64,000 nucleotides of DNA from the NCBI RefSeq assembly GCF_029027585.1, contig NZ_CP093397.1, positions 1,725,405 through 1,789,404 of the forward strand. Direction: 5' to 3'. Made by a program: the position numbers and the translations under genes. The notes under the pieces were generated by a model. It was given only the letters and a program-made list of their open reading frames with translations, did no database searches and was not told the origin of the DNA. Of this stretch, positions 10,108 through 17,200 are shown piece after piece (the stretch's first letter is position 1; each line of letters begins with the position of its first letter). The DNA is from Sulfurimonas sp. (GTDB lineage Bacteria > Campylobacterota > Campylobacteria > Campylobacterales > Sulfurimonadaceae).

Positions 10108-10645
10108 TATTTCAAGACAAAGTCTATATTTACTAGCACTTAGTATATTTTTACTTATATTTGTTCTTCTTTTTTCATTTCTTGTTTTAATCCCTGAGGG
10201 GAAAGAGTATAGAAAACAACGAGGAAGTTTAAATAAAGCAAAACTAGAACTTAGAAAGTATAAAAATTTTAATGAAGTTATTTTAGAAAAATTAAAACAG
10301 CTTCAATCAGACAATGCTCATACAATTACAGCTTTTGATACATCTTTTAATCCACAAAGATTTCAAAAACAGCATTTGGCATATTTCTCATCTCTTGAAT
10401 TATCAAAACAGATGAAAGTAGAAAATGAAGATGAATTTGTAGTTTATGAAGTAAATACAACATCTTCTATTGACTCTCCTCAAAGTTTTTATGAGTTCTT
10501 AGATGCCGTAAATAAAAGTGATTGGATAATAGGGATAAATTTTCCTATAAACTTTAAAAGAGATACAAAGATGATAAAATCATCTTTTACTATGAAAGTT
10601 TACAACACTCAAAAAGTACAAAAGGCTATGCTAGAAGCTGAGTAA
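10097..10645 (+). CDS. PilO-like inner-membrane assembly protein
   Basis: The start at 10097 is chosen over an ATG at 10064 because AAGGAG (10084-10089) lies 7 bp before it and the protein then has a short tail, one transmembrane helix (about residues 9-32), a coiled-coil stretch and a small alpha/beta periplasmic domain. This is the PilO/GspM layout and it follows the PilN-like gene. The motif SFYEFLDAVNKSDWIIGINFPI resembles the ferredoxin-like domain of PilO. It ends the plus-strand operon that begins at 5121; tilS converges on it from the other side with a 20-bp gap. Confidence 0.62.
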   Translation: MKINISRQSLYLLALSIFLLIFVLLFSFLVLIPEGKEYRKQRGSLNKAKLELRKYKNFNEVILEKLKQLQSDNAHTITAFDTSFNPQRFQKQHLAYFSSLELSKQMKVENEDEFVVYEVNTTSSIDSPQSFYEFLDAVNKSDWIIGINFPINFKRDTKMIKSSFTMKVYNTQKVQKAMLEAE

Positions 10646-10665
10646 TTCTTTGACTTTTTCAAATA

Positions 10666-11629
10666 CTACTTCATGTGCATAAAAAAATGGCGAAGTTTAG
10701 GCTCTATTTTTAAAACTCTACACTCTTCTTTAAATTTATGAAGCATTTTTAAATCTGCATCTAGATACGGAACTATAAAAACAAATTTTTCATTTATATT
10801 TATGATAAATTTTCTCCCAACTATAAGAGTGTCTTTACTTTTCAGCAGTTCTCTTTCTTTAAAACTCAACATATAGTTTTTAGATTTTAAAAGTTTGTCT
10901 ATTGTGAAAATATCGGCTCTTTTAGTTTTTTGTTTTGTAAAATATGAAAAATCATCAATATTTTTTTATAGTAACTTCAGGAGTAAGTATATCCCTGTCT
11001 TCATCTAAATACTCAAAACTTTTTTTGATTCCATCTCGGTATTTGTTCAAAAGTGGAGATGCAAAGTTATGCCTAAAAGAGTTTCTTTTTATATCCTCAT
11101 CTAAGTTACTTTTATCCTCAAAATATTTGATATTATTTATGTTTAAGTAGTTATATAGTTCTTTTTTTTCAAACTTTAAAAGTGGACGAACTAGAGTGTA
11201 AAACTTTCTATTTTCTTCACTTCTCATTCCTGCAAGTTCAGCACATCCAGCGCCTTTACAAAACTGCATTAGCATCCACTCAAACCTATCTCCTAAATGA
11301 TGAGCGGTTAGAAGATTATCGTAATGATATGTAGTTATTAGTTCTTCAAAAAAGTCATATCTAATCTCTCTTGCTTTGTGCTCAAAATTTGTATCTATTC
11401 TCAAAGCATCTAGGGTATGGCATGTTAATCTATTTGTAGATGCTAACTTTTTTGCATAGTCTATCTCTTCTTTTGCTTGAGTTCTTTGTCCATAGTTTAC
11501 AATGGCAATATCAAACTTTATATTATGTTTTAAAAGTAAAAAGAATAGGGCGGTTGAATCTACACCTGCAGAAAATGCAAGGAGATTTTTTTTATCTTTA
11601 AGTGTTTTTAGTGATGAAATTTCAAGCAT
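10666..11629 (-). pseudogene. tilS: tRNA(Ile)-lysidine synthase TilS, interrupted by a one-base frameshift
   Basis: TilS converts C34 of tRNA-Ile(CAU) to lysidine so that AUA is read as Ile; it is normally essential. The first frame (11629 to 10955) encodes the ATP-pyrophosphatase domain with the P-loop FSAGVDST (residues 19-26), then HHLGDRFEWMLMQ and FEDKSNLDEDIKRNSFRH. It stops at TGA right after a run of seven A (T at 10961-10967 on the plus strand). Moving forward one base at that run restores an open frame that continues IDDFSYFTKQKTKRADIF into the second segment ending at 10666, which gives a normal length of about 320 residues. The gene overlaps rimO by 8 bp. The break is either an assembly/sequencing indel, a genuine mutation, or slippage. 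Confidence 0.85.
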
Positions 11630-12935
11630 TATCTACTGTTGCAGTTAATATATTACCAACAAGTTCTGTGACTTTTGCTTTGTAAATTTTTCCAAATTCT
11701 AAATCTTCATCTTTTGCTCTATCATTAACATAAATCTCTCCATCTATCTCAGGTGCCCAGATACTTTTTCTTGCACTTAAAAGATACTCATGTTCATCAC
11801 TCTCACCATCAATAATCAGTTCAATATTTTGACCTATTTCACTTTCAAGTGATTTTTTTGTACACTCAGAAGCAATATCACCAAGTATTTGAGCACGAGA
11901 TGCTATAAGCTCGTCAGCTATTTTGTCTTTCATGTCATAAGCAGGAGTTGTTTCTTCATCAGAGTATGAAAAAACATTAATACGGTCAAAACCAAAAGAA
12001 GAGGCAAACTCACACATTTCTTCAAACATTTCTTGTGTTTCATTTGGATGCCCAACTATAAAGCTTGTACGAACAAAAGAGTTTGGTAAACTTCTCATAA
12101 AGTCTAAAAGCTGGATAGTTTTTTCTTTACCAAAACCTCTTTTCATCATACGAAGCATCTCGTCATTAATATGTTGAATAGGCATATCGAAGTAGTTGTG
12201 GAAGATTTTACTTTTCGCTATGTTTTTAAGAAGTGAGATTGTAGTTGTTGATGGGTAAAGATAAAGAATCCTTGCACTTTTCACTCCATCAATAAGTTCT
12301 ATTCTTTGCATAAGAAGACTTAGTCCATCTTTGATATTTTGGTCACGAAGAAATGAAGAACTGTCTTGTGAAACAAAAGAAAAATCATAGTAGCCTTTTT
12401 TTACTAAACCTTCCACCTCTTTAGCAATAGAGGCTAAGTTACGAGAGTTTAATTTACCTTTAAAAGATGGAATGGCACAAAAACTACAAGTTTGGTTACA
12501 GCCTTCTGAGAGTTTTATATAAGCATGATATGAAGAACCTGTAACAACTCTTTCACTTCCATCTATAAGAAATACTTCATCAGAAAAACGACTTTTTTTC
12601 TCTTTAAGAAGTTCATCTATACGGTCATAGTCACCAACTCCTGTAAAGATATCAACTTCTGGCATCTGAGTAGCCAAGTCTTCTTTATATCTTTCACTTA
12701 AGCATCCAGCCATTACTAAAACTGAGTCTTCTTTTCTAGCATCGTGTAAAGAAAGAACAGTATTTATAGACTCTTCTTTTGCAGCATCTATAAATCCACA
12801 AGTATTTACGATTATTACATCTGCTTCATCTTGCGCATCTGTTAGTTCAAAGTTTTGAAGTTTTCCCATCATTACTTCTGTATCAACAAGATTTTTAGTA
12901 CATCCAAGAGAAACTATGTGAAGTTTATTTGCCAT
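11622..12935 (-). CDS. rimO: Ribosomal protein S12 methylthiotransferase RimO
   Basis: RimO is a radical-SAM enzyme that methylthiolates the conserved Asp of ribosomal protein S12. The 437-residue protein has the UPF0004 domain with Cys12, Cys46 and Cys78, the radical-SAM motif Cys146-x3-Cys150-x2-Cys153 (EGCNQTCSFCAIPSFKG, the RimO-type variant) and a C-terminal TRAM domain (about 375-437). LGCTKNLVDTE near the N terminus is typical of RimO rather than MiaB. tilS overlaps its end by 8 bp, so the two form an operon. A perfect palindrome lies just upstream, shared with a divergent flavoprotein gene. Confidence 0.96.
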   Translation of the reverse strand: MANKLHIVSLGCTKNLVDTEVMMGKLQNFELTDAQDEADVIIVNTCGFIDAAKEESINTVLSLHDARKEDSVLVMAGCLSERYKEDLATQMPEVDIFTGVGDYDRIDELLKEKKSRFSDEVFLIDGSERVVTGSSYHAYIKLSEGCNQTCSFCAIPSFKGKLNSRNLASIAKEVEGLVKKGYYDFSFVSQDSSSFLRDQNIKDGLSLLMQRIELIDGVKSARILYLYPSTTTISLLKNIAKSKIFHNYFDMPIQHINDEMLRMMKRGFGKEKTIQLLDFMRSLPNSFVRTSFIVGHPNETQEMFEEMCEFASSFGFDRINVFSYSDEETTPAYDMKDKIADELIASRAQILGDIASECTKKSLESEIGQNIELIIDGESDEHEYLLSARKSIWAPEIDGEIYVNDRAKDEDLEFGKIYKAKVTELVGNILTATVDNA

Positions 12936-12958
12936 TTTTACTACTTATATTTTTTTTT

Positions 12959-12977
12959 GACATTATACTATAATGTC
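12959..12977. promoter_or_regulatory. Perfect 19-bp palindrome in the rimO / flavoprotein divergent promoter
   Basis: GACATTATA-C-TATAATGTC: two 9-bp arms around one base, in the only intergenic gap between two divergent genes (23 bp from the rimO start, 3 bp before the flavoprotein ATG at 12981). It includes a TATAAT, so a bound protein would occlude a promoter. Perfect short-spaced palindromes of this kind are typical operators; Fur/PerR-type boxes are broadly similar, but the match is not close enough to name the regulator. Confidence 0.6.
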
Positions 12978-12980
12978 GTT

Positions 12981-14126
12981 ATGAAAATATATGATGTGAT
13001 TATTTTAGGTGCTGGAGCAAGTGGATTGATGTGTGCTTCGCATCTAAGTGAAAAGTTAAATGTAGTTATTATAGATGCTAATACTAAAGTGGCACAAAAG
13101 CTTAAAATATCTGGCGGTGGAAAATGTAATATCACAAGTACAAGTGTAAGTTCAAATAATTTTGATGGTGATGAAAAATTTGTTTCAAATATTTTAAACG
13201 CATATTCAAAAGAAGATTTACTAGAATTTTTAAAAATTAACAGCCTCCTTCCTGTTATACGAAAAAATCGTTACTATTTTTGCAAAAACTCTTCTGATGA
13301 GATAATAAATATACTAAAAAAATTAAGTAAAAAACATGAACTAATTTTAAATACAAAAATAATTGAAGTTAAAAAAATAGATGATATTTTTGAAATTAAA
13401 ACTGACAAAAATATTTTAAGGGCTAAAAAAGTCATTGTGGCAACAGGTGGAAAAAGTTTTAAAACACTTGGTGCGAGTGAGATAGGTTTAGAAATTGCAA
13501 AAAGTTTTGACATTAGTGTGAAAGAATTTACTCCTGCTTTGGTTGGTATGACTCTTCAAAAAGAGCAGTTTTGGATGAAAGAACTTAGTGGACTTAGTTG
13601 TTTTGTGCATATTAAAGTAGATGGAAAAATCTTAAAAGAAGATTTACTTTTTGCACATAAAGGCATAAGTGGACCCGCAGTTTTGAGTGCGTCACTTTAT
13701 TGGAAAAAGGCTAAAATGGCTATTGATTTTTTGCCTAACCAAGATATATGTAAGTTAATTAAGGGAAGTAAAAAACTTGTAAGTTCTGCCATACCTTTGC
13801 CAAAAAGACTTAGTGTAGCAATACTTAAAGCGATAGATGTTAAAGATATGCAAGGTAAGAAGTTAAGTGAAAAAGACAGAGAAAAACTTTTAAATATCCA
13901 TAATTATGAGTTTGCTCCTGCAGGTAACTTTGGTTTTACAAAAGCAGAAGTAAGTAGAGGCGGTGTTTGTGTAAATGAGTTACAAAATCACTCTTTAGAA
14001 TCTAAGAGTGTGAAAAATCTACACTTTGTAGGTGAAGTTGTCGATGTAACAGGAGAGTTAGGCGGGTACAATTTTCAGTGGGCATTTAGCAGTGGTGTTA
14101 TTTGTGCAAGAGAAATTAAGGTATAA
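12981..14126 (+). CDS. YhiN/HI0933-family NAD(P)/FAD-dependent oxidoreductase
   Basis: The start at 12981 is preferred because the FAD-binding dinucleotide motif IILGAGASGLMCA (residues 8-20) then lies at the N terminus; an upstream in-frame ATG at 12855 would lie inside rimO. The 381-residue flavoprotein has the family hallmarks ISGGGKCN (about residues 43-50), ATGGKS in the middle, and the C-terminal GEVVDVTGELGGYNFQWAFSSG. Biochemical role of this family (HI0933, YhiN, BC4706-like, sometimes called aminoacetone oxidase) is not firmly established. It is divergent from rimO and followed 26 bp later by an outer-membrane protein gene. Confidence 0.9.
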   Translation: MKIYDVIILGAGASGLMCASHLSEKLNVVIIDANTKVAQKLKISGGGKCNITSTSVSSNNFDGDEKFVSNILNAYSKEDLLEFLKINSLLPVIRKNRYYFCKNSSDEIINILKKLSKKHELILNTKIIEVKKIDDIFEIKTDKNILRAKKVIVATGGKSFKTLGASEIGLEIAKSFDISVKEFTPALVGMTLQKEQFWMKELSGLSCFVHIKVDGKILKEDLLFAHKGISGPAVLSASLYWKKAKMAIDFLPNQDICKLIKGSKKLVSSAIPLPKRLSVAILKAIDVKDMQGKKLSEKDREKLLNIHNYEFAPAGNFGFTKAEVSRGGVCVNELQNHSLESKSVKNLHFVGEVVDVTGELGGYNFQWAFSSGVICAREIKV

Positions 14127-14152
14127 TAAACTCAAATCATAAGGGAAGAAAA

Positions 14153-14755
14153 ATGATAAAAACATTAAGTAAAATAATAGTAGCAACTATATTGGTAGCA
14201 TCATCATTAAGTGCAGCAGATGCTGATAACTCAAAATATAAGTTTAATATAAATTCATTAATAGGTTTTGAAGGTACATATAGTAATTTTGACTATGAGC
14301 GTACTGAAGCAGGTGTGCTGACTGAGAGAGAGAAAGTGTCATTAAATGGTGGTGGATTAAAAATTGGTGCAGAATCACAAAATTATAGATTTTTTTTAGC
14401 AGCAAGAGTATATGACGCAGGTGAGTTTGACTATGCTAGAACTTATGGGGTAGAGTTACAGTATAAGTTTAATTTTTCTAAATTTGCTAACATGTACATA
14501 GGTGTAAATTTTGGTAAAGCAGATATGAGATTTGTAGATACTAAAAATGGGCACGATAACACTGTAATGATTGATGACACTTATTTAGGTGGAGATGTAG
14601 GTTTTAATGTTCATTTAGGTAAACATGTTGATTGGGAAATCGGTGCTAGAGTTATGAGTTTAAATACTTCAAAAACAGATGCTGGTGCAACTTATAATTT
14701 CGATAATCTTGTAACTGGTTACACAAGTATAATTTTTAAATATAAAATGGACTAA
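14153..14755 (+). CDS. Small outer-membrane beta-barrel protein
   Basis: A 200-residue protein with a signal peptide of about 21 residues (ending SSLSAA), preceded by GGGAAG. The mature part alternates hydrophobic and polar residues in beta-strand fashion (for example FKFANMYIGVNFGKADMRF-like strands) and ends TSIIFKYKMD. This suggests an 8-stranded OmpA/OmpX-like barrel. A piece of its 3' end is duplicated at 18563-18622. The next gene starts 3 bp after its stop. Function unknown. Confidence 0.7.
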   Translation: MIKTLSKIIVATILVASSLSAADADNSKYKFNINSLIGFEGTYSNFDYERTEAGVLTEREKVSLNGGGLKIGAESQNYRFFLAARVYDAGEFDYARTYGVELQYKFNFSKFANMYIGVNFGKADMRFVDTKNGHDNTVMIDDTYLGGDVGFNVHLGKHVDWEIGARVMSLNTSKTDAGATYNFDNLVTGYTSIIFKYKMD

Positions 14756-14758
14756 TTA

Positions 14759-15091
14759 GTGAAGTTTATTTTAGCACTTTTACTTCTTTTTAGTATCTCT
14801 AGTGCGGATAAAATAAAGAAAAAAACACTAGCTTGTCCAAGTGTTTTGCAACTGCAAAAGGCACCTATGAATACGGCAGATAATTATCTTAATCTTAGCA
14901 TGTATGCTATTGCAAATGATTGTGTGATAGTTAGTAAAAGAGATGATGTTGAGGCTATTGGATATGACTCTTTAAACTCAAAAGATATTTATCAAAAAAT
15001 TCTATATAAAAAAATTGGTGTTTACTTATATATTATTAAATCATCGATACAGATTGAGCAAGAAGGAAAAAAGAGCACATTTAGATTTTAG
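14759..15091 (+). CDS. Small secreted protein, copy 1 of a duplicated gene
   Basis: A 110-residue protein with GTG start 3 bp after the barrel gene, so probably translationally coupled. It has a signal peptide of about 16 residues (ending SISSA), leaving a roughly 94-residue periplasmic or secreted domain with two cysteines (Cys26, Cys55) that could form a disulfide. A paralogue at 18626-18958 differs at only 13 of 110 positions. I do not recognise the family. Its 3' flank is a truncated tRNA-Val sequence. Confidence 0.7.
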   Translation: MKFILALLLLFSISSADKIKKKTLACPSVLQLQKAPMNTADNYLNLSMYAIANDCVIVSKRDDVEAIGYDSLNSKDIYQKILYKKIGVYLYIIKSSIQIEQEGKKSTFRF

Positions 15092-15092
15092 A

Positions 15093-15137
15093 TGGTACTC
15101 GATACTGGGTTTGAACCAGTGACTTCTTCCATGTCAT
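15093..15137 (-). pseudogene. tRNA-Val 3' fragment
   Basis: 45 bp that match the intact tRNA-Val(GAC) at 19833-19907 from the CCA end through the T arm, variable loop and anticodon loop (plus strand reads ACTGGGTTTGAACCAGTGAC then TTCTTCCATGTCAT), after which similarity stops. The 5' half is missing, so it cannot fold into a tRNA. It probably marks an old recombination or integration end. Confidence 0.75.
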
Positions 15138-15263
15138 AGTAAAACTAGCCTCCTATTATAGGGATTTAGACATTAAGTCACCCACTTTTAGTAGATAGTG
15201 GACGATAGCGGGTTACATTTTAGGTTACTTTTAAGAGTAGTTTTCAGATGCTTAATCTTTATG

Positions 15264-15324
15264 GTGGTCTTGAAAACCAGCGAGGGTTATACCTCCTAGA
15301 GTTCGAATCTCTAAGGGTCCACCA
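15264..15324 (+). pseudogene. tRNA-Ser(TGA) 3' fragment, probable attachment site
   Basis: The sequence holds a Ser-type anticodon loop CTTGAAA with ACCA closing, a long variable arm (GAGGGTTATACCTC), a perfect T arm (TAGAG-TTCGAAT-CTCTA), the acceptor strand AGGGTCC and encoded CCA. No matching GGACCCT 5' half occurs upstream, so it is not a functional tRNA. tRNA 3' ends are the usual targets of P4-type integrases, and a truncated integrase gene follows at 15519. Confidence 0.75.
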
Positions 15325-15330
15325 CTTCTT
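15314..15330 (+). repeat. 17-bp direct repeat, left copy (att-like)
   Basis: AGGGTCCACCACTTCTT, the tRNA-Ser acceptor end plus 6 flanking bases, repeated exactly at 17083-17099. The pair brackets the integrase fragment and its cargo. Confidence 0.75.
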
Positions 15331-15437
15331 AATCTAATACAACCCAATAACATCTAAATAAACCCCTTAAACACGAGCTTCTCTATTTTTATTAGTCTAA
15401 CTTAATTCAATGTATGTTATAGTAATCTCAACTTTTT

Positions 15438-15495
15438 AGGGGCTAATTTAAGGGCTTAATATTTTAAAGCCCTCTAATAAATGAAATAAGCCCCT
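15438..15495. promoter_or_regulatory. Nested inverted repeats upstream of the integrase fragment
   Basis: Outer arms AGGGGCT (15438-15444) and AGCCCCT (15489-15495) enclose inner arms AGGGCTT (15451-15457) and AAGCCCT (15467-15473). It ends 24 bp before the integrase start. It could be a transcription terminator for the tRNA-side transcript, an integrase or excisionase binding region, or a translation-controlling leader. The remaining bases from 15331 to 15437 show no gene. Confidence 0.45.
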
Positions 15496-15518
15496 TTAAT
15501 TTGCAAAAGGAAGTTTTT

Positions 15519-15767
15519 ATGGCACGAACTATAACACCACTAACTGACACAAAAATCAAAACAACAAAACCTAAAGAAAAAGACTACAAGCTGTCTGATG
15601 GTGGTGGTTTATATCTCTTAGTAACAAAAGCAGGTGGTAAGCATTGGAAACTAAAATATCGCTTTGATAATAAAGAACAAAAATTATCTTTAGGGGCTTA
15701 TCCAAGTGTATCATTATCAAAAGCTAGAGAACTAAGAGAAAAATATAAAACAGAAATTGCAAAATGA
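15519..15767 (+). pseudogene. P4-type integrase, N-terminal arm-binding domain only
   Basis: The start at 15519 follows AAAAGGAAG closely; an in-frame ATG at 15501 overlaps this site and is less likely. The 82 residues match the DUF4102 arm-type DNA-binding domain of prophage integrases (LTDTKIKTTKPKEKDYKLSD, then GGGLYLLVTKAGGKHWKLKY, LSLGAYPSVSLSKARELREK). The core-binding and catalytic tyrosine domains (about 300 residues) are absent. Its stop overlaps the start of the following XRE gene (ATGA), so this short frame may be translated and coupled to it. It is either a decayed integrase or a retained stand-alone DNA-binding protein. Confidence 0.8.
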
Positions 15768-16033
15768 AAGATATTGAGCAATTACCTGAAAATTTTATAG
15801 ATGATTTACATATACAAATAGGTAAGAATGTAAAAAAATCTAGAGAAGAAAAAGGTTTAACACAATTAGAATTATCACAAGCTATAGGACATAAATCTGT
15901 TACAATTATTTCCAGAGCAGAGATATGTTATAAAAAACAGCATTTTAATATAGAGCATCTAGTAAAAATTGCATATATACTAGAAGTTGATTTGATGGAT
16001 TTTTTTCAAGAAATCGACATAAAGCCTGAATAG
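15764..16033 (+). CDS. XRE-family HTH regulator
   Basis: An 89-residue protein with a helix-turn-helix domain of the Cro/CI type (residues about 16-75: GKNVKKSREEKGLTQLELSQ, AIGHKSVTIISRAE, IEHLVKIAYILEVDLMDFF). It overlaps the integrase fragment by 4 bp, as expected for an element-encoded regulator. The usual S-x-x-x-I-S-x-x-E recognition-helix pattern is slightly altered (TIISRAEICYKKQHFN). Target sites unknown; it may control element genes or the downstream pair. Confidence 0.8.
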   Translation: MKDIEQLPENFIDDLHIQIGKNVKKSREEKGLTQLELSQAIGHKSVTIISRAEICYKKQHFNIEHLVKIAYILEVDLMDFFQEIDIKPE

Positions 16034-16083
16034 TAGGTTAATCAAGGTTCCATAAAATAAGTACTACCTAAAAAATAGAATAT

Positions 16084-16131
16084 TTTATGATATAATTTCT
16101 ATATCAAATGAAATAATATTTATATCATAAA
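16084..16131. promoter_or_regulatory. 12-bp inverted-repeat operator/promoter of the toxin-antitoxin-like pair
   Basis: TTTATGATATAA (16084-16095) and TTATATCATAAA (16120-16131) are perfect inverted copies 24 bp apart; the left arm overlaps a TATAAT-like -10 at 16091-16096, and the downstream gene starts at 16142. AbiEi-type antitoxins are known to bind inverted repeats in their own promoter and repress transcription, so this is a good candidate autoregulatory site (inference). Confidence 0.6.
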
Positions 16132-16141
16132 GGATGTTTGC

Positions 16142-16471
16142 ATGTTAGAAGTAATACTTGGAACAAAATCTCGTGAATTAACTTTGCAATATCTTCTTAC
16201 ATTTAAGGAGGGGTATGCAAGAGAGATAGCAAAATATTTTGAAATGTCACTTCCTTCCATTCAAAACCAACTCAAAAATTTTGAAGAGGGTGGGCTGACT
16301 CTTAGCAAAATGCAAGGAAGGACAAAGATATACTTTATAAATCCAAGATATGCTTTTTTAGATGAACTCACAGCTTTACTTAACAAAGCAAAACAATACT
16401 ACAAGCCTGAGTTAAAAAATAAATTTGAGATGCAAAGAAAAAGACCAAGAAGACCGGAGAAACCACTATGA
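16142..16471 (+). CDS. Winged-helix DNA-binding protein, probable antitoxin partner
   Basis: A 109-residue protein: an ArsR/MarR-like winged helix (GYAREIAKYFEMSLPSIQNQ, then LKNFEEGGLTLSKMQGRTKIYFINPRY) and a basic Lys/Arg/Pro-rich tail. Its stop overlaps the start of the nucleotidyltransferase gene by 4 bp (ATGA), so production is coupled. Winged-helix protein followed by nucleotidyltransferase is the AbiEi/AbiEii arrangement of type IV toxin-antitoxin systems, in which the first protein represses the operon and counters the toxin without binding it. The protein is shorter than typical AbiEi (about 200 residues), so it may be a variant or only a related regulator. Confidence 0.6.
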   Translation: MLEVILGTKSRELTLQYLLTFKEGYAREIAKYFEMSLPSIQNQLKNFEEGGLTLSKMQGRTKIYFINPRYAFLDELTALLNKAKQYYKPELKNKFEMQRKRPRRPEKPL

Positions 16472-17001
16472 AAAAACAGATTAAAGATATGAACATGAAA
16501 GAGTTGGGTGGTTATATTTGTGATAGCCTGATAGCAAAAGATATACATGTAGTTCTTTCAGGTGGTTCTTGTGTTGAAATTTACAGCAGAGGCGAATACA
16601 CTTCTTGGGATTTAGATTTAATCAACCAATATAATGAACAGTTTAAAAAAATCCATGCAACTATGGATGAACTTGGATTTACAGAGCATGATAGATATTT
16701 TGTGCATAAAGACACAAAGCTATTTATTGAGTTTCCATCTGGTCCATTAGGTGTTGGTGATGCTCCCGTTGAAGATATAGCTGAAATAGATACAGAAGCA
16801 GGTGTTTTAAGACTACTTACTCCTACAGACTGTATAAAAGATAGACTCGCTGCATATTATCATTGGGATGATGAGCAATGTCTTCAACAAGCTATTTGGG
16901 TTGCCAAGAAGAATGAATTTGATTTGAAATCAGTTCAAGAGTGGTCAAAGAAAGAAAAATCTTTAGAAAAGTTTAAAATATTTAAAGATGCTCTGTTATA
17001 A
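16468..17001 (+). CDS. AbiEii/DUF6036-like nucleotidyltransferase, probable toxin
   Basis: A 177-residue protein of the DNA polymerase beta-type nucleotidyltransferase superfamily. It has the Gly-Gly-Ser motif (residues 32-34), the catalytic Asp48-x-Asp50 (SWDLDLI), a possible third carboxylate at Glu88 (LFIEFPSG), and the helical TPTDCIKDRLAAYYHWDDEQ segment (118-137) that is common to AbiEii/JHP933-like proteins. Related toxins transfer nucleotides to RNA and block growth, giving phage resistance by abortive infection; activity here is inferred. It is coupled to the winged-helix gene and sits in a tRNA-bounded element, as expected for a mobile defence or addiction module. A housekeeping adenylyltransferase is a less likely alternative. 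Confidence 0.65.
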   Translation: MKKQIKDMNMKELGGYICDSLIAKDIHVVLSGGSCVEIYSRGEYTSWDLDLINQYNEQFKKIHATMDELGFTEHDRYFVHKDTKLFIEFPSGPLGVGDAPVEDIAEIDTEAGVLRLLTPTDCIKDRLAAYYHWDDEQCLQQAIWVAKKNEFDLKSVQEWSKKEKSLEKFKIFKDALL

Positions 17002-17082
17002 AATAAGTCACTTTGATTTTTAGGGGCTTAAAAAATTATATTTCATTCCAGTACCTATAAACATGGTGTGTTCAATTCCCTG

Positions 17083-17099
17083 AGGGTCCACCACTTCTT
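17083..17099 (+). repeat. 17-bp direct repeat, right copy (att-like)
   Basis: Exact copy of 15314-15330. The sequence before it (TTCAATTCCCTG) resembles a degraded T arm, so this is a second, more decayed tRNA-Ser 3' end. It marks the likely right end of the integrative element. From here to 17200 no gene is visible. Confidence 0.7.
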
Positions 17100-17200
17100 T
17101 ATCCTTTATAACACCCTAAACAACGACATCACAAGCAACTTTAAGCTTTCATATAATTATACATTGGTAACCACTATTCAAATTACCAATCTTTACAGAA

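Larger units (their letters stand above)
15325..17093. mobile_element. Remnant of a small tRNA-Ser-targeting integrative element
   Basis: About 1.8 kb bounded by two tRNA-Ser 3' ends in a 17-bp direct repeat (15314-15330 and 17083-17099). Inside are, in order, a nested hairpin region, the N-terminal piece of a P4-type integrase, an XRE regulator, and a winged-helix / nucleotidyltransferase pair. A second short direct repeat (TTTTTAGGGGCT) occurs just inside each end (15433-15444, 17017-17028). The integrase lacks its catalytic domain, so the element cannot move by itself. Element identity is inferred from structure. Confidence 0.65.

Noticed and set aside
10955-10970. Programmed -1 frameshift in tilS at A_AAA_AAA
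   Set aside because: The slippery heptamer is present in frame, but rejoining the two TilS parts needs a +1 shift, so a dnaX-type -1 event would not restore the protein.
12957-12974. TTGACA followed by TATAAT read as a sigma-70 promoter
   Set aside because: The two boxes are only 6 bp apart, far short of the 16-18 bp needed; the bases are better explained by the 19-bp palindrome.
15093-15137. A second tRNA-Val gene
   Set aside because: Only the 3' half matches; the acceptor 5' strand, D arm and half of the anticodon stem are missing.
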